From the NCBI RefSeq assembly GCF_900104845.1, contig NZ_FNSR01000003.1, forward strand, positions 1 to 64,000: DNA of 64,000 nucleotides, read 5' to 3'. Source of the DNA: Paraburkholderia caballeronis (GTDB lineage Bacteria > Pseudomonadota > Gammaproteobacteria > Burkholderiales > Burkholderiaceae). The stretch's first letter is position 1; each line of letters begins with the position of its first letter. The notes under the pieces were generated by a model. That model was given only the letters and a program-made list of their open reading frames with translations, ran no database searches and was not told where the DNA came from. The position numbers and the translations under genes are program-made. Positions 29,831-41,254 of the stretch are shown here, in pieces.

Positions 29831-31177
29831 CTAGTGGTTCGACGACAGCGCGATATCGGCGCTGGCCGGATCGAGACGCAGGCTGAACACCGCGAGCGCG
29901 GCGCCCGCGAGCGGCACGGCCAGCGCGAGGAAAAAGCCGGAAGCACCGCCCCACGAAAGGAACGTGCCGCCGATCGCCGACCCCGCGATGGCGCCCGCGC
30001 GCCCCATCCCGATGGCCCAGCCGGTTGCGGTGGCGCGCAGGGCCGTCGGATACGCGCCCACGATCAGGTAGTTCAGCGCGATCTGCTGGCCGCCGATGCC
30101 GAAACCCGCTGCGCCTGCGAGGGCGAACACGAGCGCCCAGTTCGTGCCCGCGTAACTCAGCCCGAGCGCGATGACGATGCCCAGCGCGAACATTCCGCCA
30201 AGCAGGTTGCGCGTATTCACGCGAGGCAGGACGAACGCGAGCGGAATCGCGCAAACGATGAACACCGCATTCACGATCACGGTGCCGAGCGGCGCCTGCG
30301 CCGCCGGCAGGCCAGCGGATTTGAGCACGGTGGGCAGCCACGACAGAAGCATGAACCACGCAACCCAGTTGAGCAGATAAACGGCCCAGATGGCGAGCGT
30401 CTTGCCCGCGCAGCCGTCCCTGAACAACGCGCCGACGCCGGCCTTCGCCACGGCCTCCTCGGGCACGGTGAAGCGCACGTCGGCCGGCAGCGGCTGGGTC
30501 ACGATCTTCGACAGCGTTGCGTGCACGTATCGTTGCCCGCGAGCGCCGCCGCGCGACGCCTGATAGTAGAGCGACTCGGGCAGCAGCAGCGCCGCCAGCA
30601 CCAGCACGGCAAGCGGCACCCCGCCGCCCACCACGAAAATGCCCTGCCAGCCGATCACCGGCAGCATGCGCGCCGCGAGCAGACCGCCGAGCATCGCGCC
30701 CGCCGGAAGCCCCAGCAGCACGCCGGTCAGGATCGCGCCGCGCAGTCGCGCCGGGCCGTACTCGGCGGCCAGCGCGAGCAGCACCGGGGTGCAGCCGCCC
30801 ATGCCGAGCCCGGCGATGAAGCGAAGCACCAGGATGAGCTGCGGATCGGTCGCGAACGACGTGGCGAGCGTGGCGCAGCCGAACAGCGCGAGGCCGATCA
30901 TGATGGCGGGCCGGCGGCCGATGCGGTCGCCGACGAGGCCCAGCGTCATCGCGCCGACCGTCATGCCGATGATGCCGGCCGTCAGGATCGGCGCCAGCGC
31001 GCCTGCGGAGAGCTTGAACGCGGCAAGAATGGCCGGCCCGGTAAACGCGATGGCCTGGGTGTCGAAGCCATCGAGAAGCGCGATCAGCACGCAGAGCGCA
31101 AGCACGCGCCATTGGAACGCGCCGAGCCGCTCGTTGTCGATGAGCGCCGGGATCGACCGGACGGAAGGGTGTGTCAT
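29831..31177 (-). CDS. MFS aromatic acid:H+ symporter (BenK/PcaK type)
   Basis: The 448-residue carrier has 12 predicted membrane helices. Typical AAHS-family marks are the first-helix LLDGFDTQAIAFTGPAI (the acidic DGFD motif), GLVGDRIGRRPAIM in loop 2-3, RFIAGLGMGG and LPESLYYQASRG. It likely imports benzoate or another aromatic acid and complements BenE. It converges on catR with only three bases between stops. A GGTAT-N7-ATACC inverted repeat at 31298-31314 lies 120 bases upstream of its start. Confidence 0.87.
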   Translation of the reverse strand: MTHPSVRSIPALIDNERLGAFQWRVLALCVLIALLDGFDTQAIAFTGPAILAAFKLSAGALAPILTAGIIGMTVGAMTLGLVGDRIGRRPAIMIGLALFGCATLATSFATDPQLILVLRFIAGLGMGGCTPVLLALAAEYGPARLRGAILTGVLLGLPAGAMLGGLLAARMLPVIGWQGIFVVGGGVPLAVLVLAALLLPESLYYQASRGGARGQRYVHATLSKIVTQPLPADVRFTVPEEAVAKAGVGALFRDGCAGKTLAIWAVYLLNWVAWFMLLSWLPTVLKSAGLPAAQAPLGTVIVNAVFIVCAIPLAFVLPRVNTRNLLGGMFALGIVIALGLSYAGTNWALVFALAGAAGFGIGGQQIALNYLIVGAYPTALRATATGWAIGMGRAGAIAGSAIGGTFLSWGGASGFFLALAVPLAGAALAVFSLRLDPASADIALSSNH

Positions 31178-31718
31178 GACGAGAGTCTCCAGACTGCGCG
31201 CATCCGGATGAATGCGCGGCGTTTATTGTTTTTGAAGTTCAGGCTACAGGCCGGCTAAGGATAGAACCCGGCATTTCGATCTGTCCAACACCGAATAGGT
31301 ATCGTTTCCATACCGGCAAAGCATAGTTGCGAAGGCATTCTTTTATGCCTCGAAGGATCACTGATCTTTTCGCACTGGTCGGATCGTTCGATCGCGATGA
31401 ACTCATCTGGCTGATGACGCATGGGCGCGCTCGACAACCCCGCGACGGCCGCTCCCCGATCGATGCGCCACGCGAAGTTTGTTATCCATCGCCAGCCGCC
31501 CCTCCACCGTCCTGAAGCCGGACACCAGGCAGAAGCCCGCTTGCGACCGGGGCCACACGAAAACGCGTATCGTCACGTTGATCGGACGGCTCGATGTGTC
31601 GCGCGGAATCAGTTCACGAAAGCGGCATCAATCTCCTTCAGTGCATCGGGAACTGAAGCGCCGCGCCCCGCTCTTCCGTCTTTCCACTGCCAGGTTGAAA
31701 GAACCCCAAGGAGGCAGC
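31178..31718. other. Divergent intergenic region (transporter / BON protein)
   Basis: No gene is supported in these 541 bases. They carry the transporter promoter, an inverted repeat at 31298-31314, and the BON-protein leader with AAGGAGG at 31708-31714. Confidence 0.45.
31298..31314. promoter_or_regulatory. GGTAT-N7-ATACC inverted repeat, probable operator
   Basis: A perfect 5-7-5 inverted repeat lies upstream of the aromatic acid transporter. Its half-sites are the reverse order of the BenM-type ATAC-N7-GTAT box, so it may be bound by CatR or by another LysR protein. This is inference from position and symmetry. Confidence 0.5.
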
Positions 31719-32129
31719 ATGACCATGAACCGTACAAGCGGCGTGATCGGCGCGATGCTGGTTCTGGCCGCCGCGACGGGCGCGCCCGATGCGAACGCCA
31801 GAACGGAGGCGAGCGCGCCGGCCGGCGTGACCGTGCAACGCGTGGCGGTCTCGACGTCGCCGCCGAGGAACAGGCAGGACACGTCGTTAATTCGCGACGT
31901 CCGCCGTGCGTTGAGGCGCGTGCCGGGACTGAACGATTCGCAGATTCACATCAGGGCGCGCCACGGTGTCATCACGCTGACCGGGACCGTGCCGGAAAGC
32001 TGGCAGATTTCGCGCGCGGGCAATGCGGCAAGATCGGTGCACGGAGTGCGGGCAGTGTCGAACCGATTGACCGTGCGACGCAGGAACACCGCGGCCATCG
32101 AGCAGCCGTTCGCGGCATCGCTCGCATAG
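31719..32129 (+). CDS. Secreted single-BON-domain protein
   Basis: The 136-residue protein has an N-terminal signal peptide (MTMNRTSGVIGAMLVLAAAT then a small-residue region) and one BON domain at about 60-120 (LIRDVRRALRRVPGLNDSQIHI, RHGVITLTGTVPESWQ, GVRAVSNRL). BON domains are thought to bind phospholipid or stabilise envelopes. The ATG at 31719 has AAGGAGG five bases upstream; an upstream frame extension from 31479 is rejected. It converges with the ABC transporter operon. Confidence 0.82.
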   Translation: MTMNRTSGVIGAMLVLAAATGAPDANARTEASAPAGVTVQRVAVSTSPPRNRQDTSLIRDVRRALRRVPGLNDSQIHIRARHGVITLTGTVPESWQISRAGNAARSVHGVRAVSNRLTVRRRNTAAIEQPFAASLA

Positions 32130-32264
32130 ACCCGACGCCTTCCGCTTCGATGCGGACATGCGCTATCGATACCCGCGGACTTATCGGCGCGTCGCGATCG
32201 GCGTGGTGTTTCCCGGCGAATCACCATCGACGTCGGCGTTGCCTGGCCATCTCACGCCAGTCCG

Positions 32265-32984
32265 TCACTGAACGAACCGCTTCAACTCCACGGTAGACGG
32301 CCGCTCGAAAATCTCCTCCGGCGTGCCGCTCTCCCACACGCGGCCCTGATGCATGAACACGACCTTGTCGCTGACCGCTTTCGCGAAGCGCATCTCGTGC
32401 GTGACCATCACGAGCGTCATGTGCTCTTTCGCGAGGCTCTCGACGACGCCCAGCACCTCGCCGACCAGTTCCGGGTCAAGCGCCGACGTGATCTCGTCGC
32501 ACAGCAGCACGCTCGGCTTCATCGCGAGCGCGCGCGCAATCGCGACGCGCTGCTGCTGGCCGCCGGACAGCCGCTCCGGATACGCGTCGAACTTGTCCGC
32601 GAGACCGACGCGCGCCAGCATCGCTTCGGCCACCGCGCGCGCCTCGTCGCGCGGCGTCTTCTTCACGACGTTCTGCGCGAGCATCACGTTCTGCCCGGCG
32701 GTGAGATGCGGAAACAGGTTGTACTGCTGGAACACCATGCCGACCTTCAGACGCAGCGCGCGCAGGTCCGCGTGGCGCGCGTCGATATGCGCGCCGTCGA
32801 TCTCGATCGAGCCGGCGTCGATGCTTTCCAGCCCGTTCAGCGTGCGCAGGAACGTGCTCTTGCCCGAGCCGCTGCGGCCGATGATCGTGACGACCTGGCC
32901 GCGCTCGACGGAAAAATCGATGCCCTTCAGCACCTGGTTCGTCCCGAAGTTCTTCTCGACGCCTGCGGTTTCAACGAGCGGCAT
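32265..32984 (-). CDS. Polar amino-acid ABC transporter ATPase (GlnQ/HisP type)
   Basis: The 239-residue ATPase has Walker [11 protein letters not shown]-loop [11 protein letters not shown], signature LSGGQQQR, Walker [13 protein letters not shown] and switch histidine VTHEM. It powers import by the two adjacent permeases and the binding protein. Its ATG lies 14 bases inside the end of the second permease gene. Members of the PAAT family take glutamate, glutamine, histidine, arginine or cystine; the substrate is not determined. Confidence 0.93.
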   Translation of the reverse strand: MPLVETAGVEKNFGTNQVLKGIDFSVERGQVVTIIGRSGSGKSTFLRTLNGLESIDAGSIEIDGAHIDARHADLRALRLKVGMVFQQYNLFPHLTAGQNVMLAQNVVKKTPRDEARAVAEAMLARVGLADKFDAYPERLSGGQQQRVAIARALAMKPSVLLCDEITSALDPELVGEVLGVVESLAKEHMTLVMVTHEMRFAKAVSDKVVFMHQGRVWESGTPEEIFERPSTVELKRFVQ

Positions 32985-33621
32985 GCCATTTCCTTTGCAG
33001 CACTCGCGCCGACCATGTCAGCGGATAACAGAGTGCGAAGTAGATCAGCGCGACGAGGCCGTACACGAGGAACGGCTGGAACGTCGCGTTCGAAATCGCG
33101 GTGCCGACCTTCGTCAGCTCGGTGAAGCCGATGATCGACACCAGCGCGGTGTCCTTGACCGCCTGCACGCCGAAGCCGACGGTCGGCCCGATCGCGATGC
33201 GCGCGGCCTGCGGCAGGATCACGTGGCGAAGCTGTTCGAAATAGCTCATCGCGAGGCTCGCCGACGCTTCCCACTGCCCCTTCGGAACCGCCTCGACGCA
33301 GCCGCGCCAGATCTCGGCCAGATACGCGCTGGTGAAGAACGTGAGCCCGAGCGTCGCCGCCACCCACGGCTCGACGTCGATGCCGACGAGCGGCAGGCAG
33401 AAGAACACGAGGAACAGCTGCATCAGGAGCGGCGTGCCCTGGAATATCTCGATGTACACGCGCACGATCGCGCGCAGCAGCCGCGAATCCGACACGCGCA
33501 TCACCAGCAGCACGAGGCCGACGAGGCCGCCCGCGACGAACGACACGAGCGACAGCACGACCGTCCAGCGCGCGGCGAGCAGCAGGTTCTCCAGGATCTG
33601 CCAGAACGTGAATTCGATCAT
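32971..33621 (-). CDS. Amino-acid ABC transporter permease, second subunit
   Basis: The 216-residue inner-membrane subunit has five or so helices and the EAA loop ([22 protein letters not shown]). It contains the HisM/GlnP family segment [19 protein letters not shown]. Its start overlaps the preceding permease stop as ATGA (33621-33618). It pairs with that permease to form the membrane channel. Confidence 0.92.
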   Translation of the reverse strand: MIEFTFWQILENLLLAARWTVVLSLVSFVAGGLVGLVLLVMRVSDSRLLRAIVRVYIEIFQGTPLLMQLFLVFFCLPLVGIDVEPWVAATLGLTFFTSAYLAEIWRGCVEAVPKGQWEASASLAMSYFEQLRHVILPQAARIAIGPTVGFGVQAVKDTALVSIIGFTELTKVGTAISNATFQPFLVYGLVALIYFALCYPLTWSARVLQRKWHAAR

Positions 33622-34298
33622 CGCGCCGCCCTCCGGACGAACAGTTGCCGTCCCGCCGCGTGCAGCGCCGCGCGCAATACGAGCGCGAGCGCGAGGTACG
33701 CGAGCGTGATCACGAAATACGTCTCGAACGCGCGGAAGTTGCGCGACTGGATGTAGCTGGCCGCATACGTGAGGTCGGCGACGGAGATCTGCGAAACGAC
33801 AGCGGAGCCGAGCATCGTGATCACGATCTGGCTCACGAGCGCCGGAAACACCTTCGCGAACGCCTGCGGCAACACGACGTGGCGAAACGTCTGCGCGGGC
33901 GACATCGCGAGCGCCGCCGCCGCTTCCAGATGGCCGCGCGGCACCGCGGCCACGCCGGCGCGCACGATCTCGACCGAATACGCGCCGAGATTCAGCGTCA
34001 TCGCGAGGATCGCGGCCGCGTATGCGCCGATGTGGATGCCGAGCGCCGGCAGGCCGAAGAACAGGAAAAACAGTTGCACGAGGAACGGCGTGTTGCGGAT
34101 CGCCTCCACGTACAGACCAACCGCGCCGCGCAGCCACGCGAGGCCGGGCGTGCCGGTATTGCGCGCGGCCGCGCCGGCGACGCCCACCGCGAGGCCGAGC
34201 GCCGTCGCGACGGCGGTCAGCCCGAGCGTGGTCGCGGCGCCGCTTGCGAACAGGCCGGCATAGCCGGTCAGTTCGCCGAATTGAAGCTGATAGCTCAT
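33618..34298 (-). CDS. Amino-acid ABC transporter permease, first subunit
   Basis: This 226-residue permease has the same fold as its neighbour, with [22 protein letters not shown] and the EAA loop [28 protein letters not shown]. It forms a heterodimer with the downstream permease. A 109-base gap separates it from the binding-protein gene, which is read first. Confidence 0.92.
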   Translation of the reverse strand: MSYQLQFGELTGYAGLFASGAATTLGLTAVATALGLAVGVAGAAARNTGTPGLAWLRGAVGLYVEAIRNTPFLVQLFFLFFGLPALGIHIGAYAAAILAMTLNLGAYSVEIVRAGVAAVPRGHLEAAAALAMSPAQTFRHVVLPQAFAKVFPALVSQIVITMLGSAVVSQISVADLTYAASYIQSRNFRAFETYFVITLAYLALALVLRAALHAAGRQLFVRRAAR

Positions 34299-34407
34299 GA
34301 AAACCGGGCTCGGGTCGAAAACGAAGGAACAGCGGCGGACGGACTCGTCCGCGCATGACGCGGCGGCCTCACCACCGCCGCGTCACGCGCGGCCTGGATG
34401 GTGAGAC

Positions 34408-35208
34408 TCAGAGGCCCGCCGGCAGCGGCTGGCCGAGCCATTTCTGCGAGATGCCTTCGAGCGTGCCGTCCTTTTTCGCCTGCGCGATCACGTCGTCGAC
34501 CTTCGCGAGCAGCGCCGGCTCGTTCTTGTTCAGGCCGACGAAACACGGCGAATTCTTGATCACGAACTTCGCTTCCGGGCGGCGCGGCGGATTCTTCGCG
34601 AGGATCGCGGCCGCGACGACGTTGCCGGCCGCGACCAGATCGACCTGCCCCGACAGGAACGCCTGGATCGTCGCGTTGTTGTCCTCGAAGCGGTGGATGT
34701 TCGCCTTCGGCGCCATCTGCGTCAGCGCGATTTCCTCCAGCGCGCCGCGCGTCGCGCCGACCGTCAGGTTCGGCGTGAGGTCGGCGGGGCTGCTCACCTT
34801 CACGTTCGCCGGGCCGAATACGCCCTGAAAATACGGCGCATACGCGGTCGAGAAATCGATCACCTTGTCGCGCTCCGGCGTCTTGCCAAGCGACGAGATC
34901 ACGAGATCGACCTTGTTGGTCTGCAGGTACGGGATGCGGTTCGCGCTGTTCACCGGCACGAGCTGCAGCTTCACCTTCATCGACTTCGCGATCAGCGCGG
35001 CCATGTCGATGTCGTAGCCGCGCGGCTGCATGTCGGGGCCGATCGAACCGAACGGCGGGTAATCCTCCGGCACCGCGACGCGCAGCACGCCGCTCTTCGT
35101 GATCGAGTCGAGCGCATCGGCGCGCGCGGACGGAGCGGCAAACAGGAGCGGCGTCGCGGCGACCACGGCGGAGAAAGCGGCAAGCCACGTGCGGCGGGTA
35201 CGGTTCAT
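34408..35208 (-). CDS. Amino-acid ABC transporter periplasmic binding protein
   Basis: The 266-residue protein has a signal peptide (MNRTRRTWLAAFSAVVAATP, cleavage likely after SARA) and a family 3 solute-binding fold: LRVAVPEDYPPFGSIGPD, GYDIDMAALIAKSM, RIPYLQTNKVDLVISSLGKTPERDKVIDFS. The start follows CCAGAAC rather than a strong ribosome site. It is the first gene of the four-gene import operon. Confidence 0.93.
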   Translation of the reverse strand: MNRTRRTWLAAFSAVVAATPLLFAAPSARADALDSITKSGVLRVAVPEDYPPFGSIGPDMQPRGYDIDMAALIAKSMKVKLQLVPVNSANRIPYLQTNKVDLVISSLGKTPERDKVIDFSTAYAPYFQGVFGPANVKVSSPADLTPNLTVGATRGALEEIALTQMAPKANIHRFEDNNATIQAFLSGQVDLVAAGNVVAAAILAKNPPRRPEAKFVIKNSPCFVGLNKNEPALLAKVDDVIAQAKKDGTLEGISQKWLGQPLPAGL

Positions 35209-35688
35209 TGTTCTGGTTTCCAGGGAAGTTGCTGGACGGCGCGAGGGTCATCGTCCATCGTGATCGCGGCCCGGACTGGCCGGGCCGCCGTGCGCACCGT
35301 AGAAGCAAGAAGCAGACCATCGCTTGCTAACCGGCCGCAAAGCGCGCTCCGGTGGGGCTCGCGGCGACATGGCCGACGCGGACCGGAGCAGGCGTGCGCG
35401 TTTTGCGCTCGCACCATGCAGCGCATCCGGCCACGCACCATCCGTGCGCATGCACCACGATGGGAGGCGCGCGTTTCGGGCATGCCGCCAATCGATCAAT
35501 AACCCTAAAGACTTTTTTCGGGTCGCCGGAAAGCCGTAAAACGGCTGGCAAGCCCGATTACCCGAGCCGATCCGCAGCCCGCACCGATCGCTCCATGCTC
35601 CGCACCGGCCCGACGATTGCCGCGCCGTCACGAGCCGAACTGGTGCGCATCGTCGTCTCGATCATGATTGACAGCGGCTTCGATGCGA
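35209..35688. other. Intergenic region between ABC operon and dgdR, no supported gene
   Basis: These 480 bases contain only short shadow frames. The ABC operon promoter must lie here. A small AT-rich patch is at 35495-35525. Confidence 0.4.
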
Positions 35689-36546
35689 TCACAGCAACGG
35701 CAGCGTCGCCCGGATGTGTTCCGCGAATACCGTGACCAGATGGGGCGGCCGCCTGCGTTCGAACTTCAGCGTAATGCCGATGGTGGGCAACGGCGGAAGC
35801 GCGGGATCGCCGTTGAGTATCTGCAGGTCCGCCGGGACGGCGGTCTGCGTAATGACGGCCACGGCCTGCCCCGAGCGGACGAGCGCCGTCAGGCCGGCCA
35901 GGCTGCTGCTCGCATACGCAATGCGATAGGCCCTGCCCGCGCGTTGCAGCGCGTCGCACGCCGCCACGTGATCGAGCGTGTCCGGGTCGGAAAGCGCCAG
36001 CGGCAACGGGTCGAAATGCGCGGAGTCCTGTCCCGGATGACCGACCCACACCAGCGGCTCGCGGCGAATGATGTCCTCGTCCGCCGCGTGCTCGGGCAGC
36101 GAGATCATCGCGAGGTCCAGCGCATGCCTCTCCAGTTGTTCCAGCAGACGCGGCGTCGGCGCGCAGATCACTTCCACCAGCGCATGCGGATGCCGGCTCG
36201 CGAACCGGCGCAGCAGTTGCGGCAGGAACACGGCCGCATAGTCGTCCGGGCAGCCGAAGCGAATCGTCCCGGACAGCCCCTGGCCGGACAGATCGGCCAT
36301 CGCCTCGTCATGCACCCGCAGAATGCGTTGGGCGTGCATCAACAGGCGTTCGCCGGGATTCGTCAGCACCACCCCGCGCCCCGTACGCTGGAACAGCGGC
36401 TGGTCGACGATGTCTTCGAGCCGCTTCATCTGCTGGCTCAACGCGGACTGGGTCCGGCCGATCCGGTTCGCCGCGCGGCTGAACGCGCGTGCATCGGCCA
36501 CGACGACGAACGAACGCAGCAGATCGATTTCGAGTGAAAGACTCAA
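35689..36546 (-). CDS. dgdR: LysR-type regulator, DgdR-like
   Basis: The 285-residue regulator has a LysR HTH (IDLLRSFVVVADARAFSRAANRIGRTQSALSQQMKRLE) and an effector domain (GTIRFGCPDDYAAVFLPQLL). It is transcribed away from dgdA with 104 bases between starts, the same arrangement as dgdR-dgdA of Burkholderia cepacia, where DgdR represses dgdA until 2-methylalanine or similar inducers are present. The name rests on that context. Confidence 0.8.
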   Translation of the reverse strand: MSLSLEIDLLRSFVVVADARAFSRAANRIGRTQSALSQQMKRLEDIVDQPLFQRTGRGVVLTNPGERLLMHAQRILRVHDEAMADLSGQGLSGTIRFGCPDDYAAVFLPQLLRRFASRHPHALVEVICAPTPRLLEQLERHALDLAMISLPEHAADEDIIRREPLVWVGHPGQDSAHFDPLPLALSDPDTLDHVAACDALQRAGRAYRIAYASSSLAGLTALVRSGQAVAVITQTAVPADLQILNGDPALPPLPTIGITLKFERRRPPHLVTVFAEHIRATLPLL

Positions 36547-36575
36547 GGTATTAGCCCCGCTTCTGGCTTCGATAA

Positions 36576-37952
<1,377 letters not shown>

Positions 37953-37972
37953 CCGGTTCGTCAGCGGGCGAC

Positions 37973-38005
37973 GCGCGACAGCCCTATCTGGGGGCTTCGT
38001 CGCGC
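37973..38005. terminator. Stem-loop between convergent dgdA and permease genes
   Basis: GCGCGAC (37973-37979) pairs with GTCGCGC (37999-38005), and an inner AGCCC pairs with GGGCT. There is no T run. The position between two convergent stops suggests a bidirectional terminator. Confidence 0.45.
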
Positions 38006-38029
38006 GCCGTCGCTCACACGATCACAGCG

Positions 38030-39385
38030 TCACACGGCCATTTCCGGCGGAGCCTGGCGGAAGCAGCGCGTGATCCACGCCAGATAGAACAGGCCGGCGG
38101 CGAACCAGACCGCGCCGAGCACGAGCGCCGTCTTTTCCAGGCTCGACAGCAGCCAGATATCGGCGATCGCGCCGACGAGCGGGAACAGCAGCCCGCCGAT
38201 GATCCCCATCGCCTGCGCGGTGCCCTTCGCGAGGTAATACTGGCGGATCACGCACAGATTGACCGCGGTGAACGCGAGGAACGCGCCGAAATTGATGAAC
38301 GACGTCGACGTGGCCACGTCGAGCTTCAACGCGATGAGGCCCACGACGCCCGCCAGCGCGATGTTGAGCATCGGCGTCTTGTATTTCGGGTGCACGAAGC
38401 CGAAGAAGCGTTTCGGAAGCGCGTTGTCGCGCCCCATCGCATACAGCAGCCGGCCGACGCTCGCCTGAGCCGAAATGCCGGACGCGAACTGCGCCAGAAT
38501 CAGCCCGGCGAGGAACAGCGTCACGAACACGTCGCCGCCCACCTTGCGGGCGATCTCGAACGCGGCGGAATCCGGGTCCTTGAACACAGCGCCCGGATGC
38601 GCAAGCTGCGTCGCATACGCGGCGATCACGAAGATCGCGCCGCCGATCAGCGCGATCAGCACGATCGCGCGCGGCACGGTCCGCTCGGGATCGATGGCCT
38701 CCTCGGTGAGCGTCGAGACGGCGTCGAACCCCAGGTACGAATACGCGGCGATGGCCGCGCCCGCCATCGTCACCGACAGCGGCACCTGCGGCTTGAAGAA
38801 CGGCGTCGCGGAAATCAGCCCGCCCGGCCCCCTCATGGCCACGACGTAGTGGCAGCACAGCAGCACGAACACCGCGACGATCGCCAGTTGCACGATCATC
38901 AGCGCGATGTTGAAGCGATTCGCGAGTTCGATGCCGAGCACGTTGAGCACGCTCGTCAGCACGATGAACGCGACGATCCAGATCCATCCCGGCACGTGCG
39001 GAAACGCGGCGTTCAGGTACGCGGCGCCGATCAGCCAGATCACCATCGGCAGGAAGAAGTAGTCGAGCAGCGTGGCCCAGCCGATCAGGAAACCAGCATG
39101 CGCGTTGAAGGTCTTGCGCGTGTACGTGTAGGCCGAGCCGGCCACCGGAAAGCGCCGCGCGAGCTTGCCGTAACTGAGCGCGGTGAACACGATGGCGACC
39201 AGCGCGAGCAGATAGGCGAGCGCGGCGGTGTCGCCGCTCGCGCCGGACAGCACGCCATAGGTGCCGTACACGATCAGCGGCGCCATGTAGGCGAGGCCGA
39301 ACATCAGCACGGACGGCAGGCCGAGGGTGCGCTTCAGGTGCGTTTCGTTGGCGGGCGCGGGTTGGCCCGGATGAGAAGTGGTCAC
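38030..39385 (-). CDS. APC-superfamily amino acid/polyamine permease
   Basis: The 451-residue carrier has about 12 membrane helices. The first helix contains GLPSVLMFGLAYMAPLIVYGTYGVLS, with further conserved PVAGSAYTYTRKTFNAHAGFLIGW and YSYLGFDAVSTLTEEA segments, like PuuP-type putrescine or amino-acid importers. It lies downstream of the nitrilase-family gene on the same strand (97-base gap), so the two may import and hydrolyse a related nitrogen compound. Being convergent with dgdA, it may also serve that pathway. Confidence 0.87.
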   Translation of the reverse strand: MTTSHPGQPAPANETHLKRTLGLPSVLMFGLAYMAPLIVYGTYGVLSGASGDTAALAYLLALVAIVFTALSYGKLARRFPVAGSAYTYTRKTFNAHAGFLIGWATLLDYFFLPMVIWLIGAAYLNAAFPHVPGWIWIVAFIVLTSVLNVLGIELANRFNIALMIVQLAIVAVFVLLCCHYVVAMRGPGGLISATPFFKPQVPLSVTMAGAAIAAYSYLGFDAVSTLTEEAIDPERTVPRAIVLIALIGGAIFVIAAYATQLAHPGAVFKDPDSAAFEIARKVGGDVFVTLFLAGLILAQFASGISAQASVGRLLYAMGRDNALPKRFFGFVHPKYKTPMLNIALAGVVGLIALKLDVATSTSFINFGAFLAFTAVNLCVIRQYYLAKGTAQAMGIIGGLLFPLVGAIADIWLLSSLEKTALVLGAVWFAAGLFYLAWITRCFRQAPPEMAV

Positions 39386-39482
39386 GCGATGCTCCTGTGA
39401 ATGTCACGCCCGTCAGGGCGAGCGAGGCCCCGGGTGGAGCCGCGCCACCCGTCGAATGAGAAAAAGGAAACGGCGCGCCGGC

Positions 39483-40307
39483 TCAGCGCGGCGCGATCAG
39501 CACCGCACGGCCCGTGGATGTATCGTCCGCGGGCCGCAGCCCGAGCGGTATGCGGGCGTCGTGGAGGTAGCGGTAATGCTCGCGGGCATCGACGAGCCGC
39601 GTGCGGTCGAGCCGCGTTGTCAGCACCGTCTCCGCCGCCGGCGCTTCGTCGACGACGTCGCCCCACGGATCGACGAGCGCCGACTCGCCGGGGAACGTGA
39701 GGCCCGCCTCGCCCGTTCCGTAGCGATTCACGAGCGCCGCGAACATCTGGTTTTCCATCGCCCGCGCGACGATCGCGCGGCGATGCACCGGCCCGAACGG
39801 GTCCATGTTGCCGTTCGTGACGATCAGCAGGTCCGCTCCCAGCGACGCCACCGCACGGGCGGTTTCGGGGAACTCGATGTCATAGCAGATCAGCAGGCCG
39901 ACCATGAGGCCGCGAAACCGGCAGACCTCGAAACGGTCGCCCGCTTCGTACACGCCGACGTCGGACGCCCACAGATGGGTCTTGCGATAACGCAGCACGA
40001 TCTCGCCGCGCTCGTCGATCAGCACGGTCGTGTTGTAGAAGCGTTCGCCGTCGCGTTCGGACAGGCCGATCGCGACGCCCACGCCGGCCTCGCGCGCGGC
40101 ATCGCGCACGCGGGTCAGCGACGGGCCGTCGAGCGGTTCGGCGAACTGAGCGACGTTGTGGCGGTTCAGAAAACCGGAGACCGTGGTTTCCGGGAACACG
40201 ATCAGATCGGTTCCCGGTTGGCGGCGCGCAATCAGATCGAGCACGCACTGCAGGTTCGTGGCGATCACGCCGTCCACCAGTGCGATCTGCGCCAGTTCGA
40301 GTTGCAT
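39483..40307 (-). CDS. Carbon-nitrogen hydrolase (nitrilase superfamily)
   Basis: The 274-residue amidase-type hydrolase shows the Glu-Lys-Cys triad: Glu in VFPETTVSGF, Lys in YRKTHLW and Cys in LICYDIEFPE. It would cleave an amide or carbamoyl bond in the cytoplasm. The next gene on the strand is an APC permease and the divergent gene is a LuxR regulator, suggesting a small inducible uptake and hydrolysis unit. Substrate unknown. Confidence 0.88.
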   Translation of the reverse strand: MQLELAQIALVDGVIATNLQCVLDLIARRQPGTDLIVFPETTVSGFLNRHNVAQFAEPLDGPSLTRVRDAAREAGVGVAIGLSERDGERFYNTTVLIDERGEIVLRYRKTHLWASDVGVYEAGDRFEVCRFRGLMVGLLICYDIEFPETARAVASLGADLLIVTNGNMDPFGPVHRRAIVARAMENQMFAALVNRYGTGEAGLTFPGESALVDPWGDVVDEAPAAETVLTTRLDRTRLVDAREHYRYLHDARIPLGLRPADDTSTGRAVLIAPR

Positions 40308-40429
40308 GAATCAGGTCTCCTTTCATTGATTCGGGCGATATCGCATCGCAGTCATGCGCTGCGGTGCAAGGGTTCGGGCTATTATCAGCAAACAATATTC
40401 AGCGGAAATCACCCGGCAGGGTTACCACA

Positions 40430-41239
40430 ATGGGGGAGAGGATGGCGCTCGAATGGAGCGATCTGGCGTTTCACCGCGAAATCGGCGCGGTCATCGAGGC
40501 GCTCGACGGACCACAGTTCTGGACCCGGCTCACCCGCACGCTCGAACGCCATGTCGCCTTCGAAAGCTGGGTCGCGCTGCGTTTCGAGCCGCGCGCCGCG
40601 CCGGCGGTCTGCGCCGAATCGCCGACGCCGGACGGCGCGGTGGACCTGATGTTCCGCGACTATCTCGCGGCGCTTTATCAACTCGACCCGTTCTACATCG
40701 ATGCGTGCGAACGACCGGTGTCGGGTTTCGTCACGCTGGCCGACGTGGCGCCGGACAACTTCACGATGACCGACTACTACCAGCGGTATTTCCAGAAGAA
40801 CATCGTCGGCGACGAGGTGCACTTCAACTGCCGGATCGACTCGCGGCAGACGTTCGCGTTCTCGCTGGGCTCGACGCGGCGCTTCAGCGACAGGGACTAT
40901 GCGGTGCTGGCGGTCTGCGCGCCGTGGATCATCGCGTTGATGCGGCAACGCTGGCCGCACGAAACGTTCGATACGGCGCTGGCCGAGTCCGCGTCAGCAG
41001 TGACGCACAACGATGCCGCGCGCTTCGAGCGGATTGCGCAGACCGGCGGCCGCGCGGCGCTGACCTCGCGCGAGGTGGAGATCACGATGCTGACGCTCAG
41101 CGGATTTTCGACGCGGGCGATTGCGGAGAAGCTCGATATTTCGTTCGAGACGGTGCGGGCGCACAAGAAACACGTTTATGCGAAGCTCAACGTCAAATCG
41201 CAATCGGAGCTTTTTTCATTGTTCTATGAAGCGGTTTGA
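40430..41239 (+). CDS. LuxR-family transcriptional regulator
   Basis: About 269 residues. The C-terminal LuxR HTH is clear: ALTSREVEITMLTLSGFSTRAIAEKLDISFETVRAHKKHVYAKLNVKSQSELF. The N-terminal about 180 residues (FHREIGAVIEALDGPQFW, YYQRYFQKNIVGDEVHFNC) resemble no well-known acyl-homoserine-lactone pocket, though the general size is similar. Two starts are possible: 40430 with AGGG upstream, or 40442 directly after GGGGGAGAGG. It is divergent from the hydrolase-permease genes, which it probably controls. Confidence 0.85.
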   Translation: MGERMALEWSDLAFHREIGAVIEALDGPQFWTRLTRTLERHVAFESWVALRFEPRAAPAVCAESPTPDGAVDLMFRDYLAALYQLDPFYIDACERPVSGFVTLADVAPDNFTMTDYYQRYFQKNIVGDEVHFNCRIDSRQTFAFSLGSTRRFSDRDYAVLAVCAPWIIALMRQRWPHETFDTALAESASAVTHNDAARFERIAQTGGRAALTSREVEITMLTLSGFSTRAIAEKLDISFETVRAHKKHVYAKLNVKSQSELFSLFYEAV

Positions 41240-41254
41240 GTTTTGCGGGAAAAG

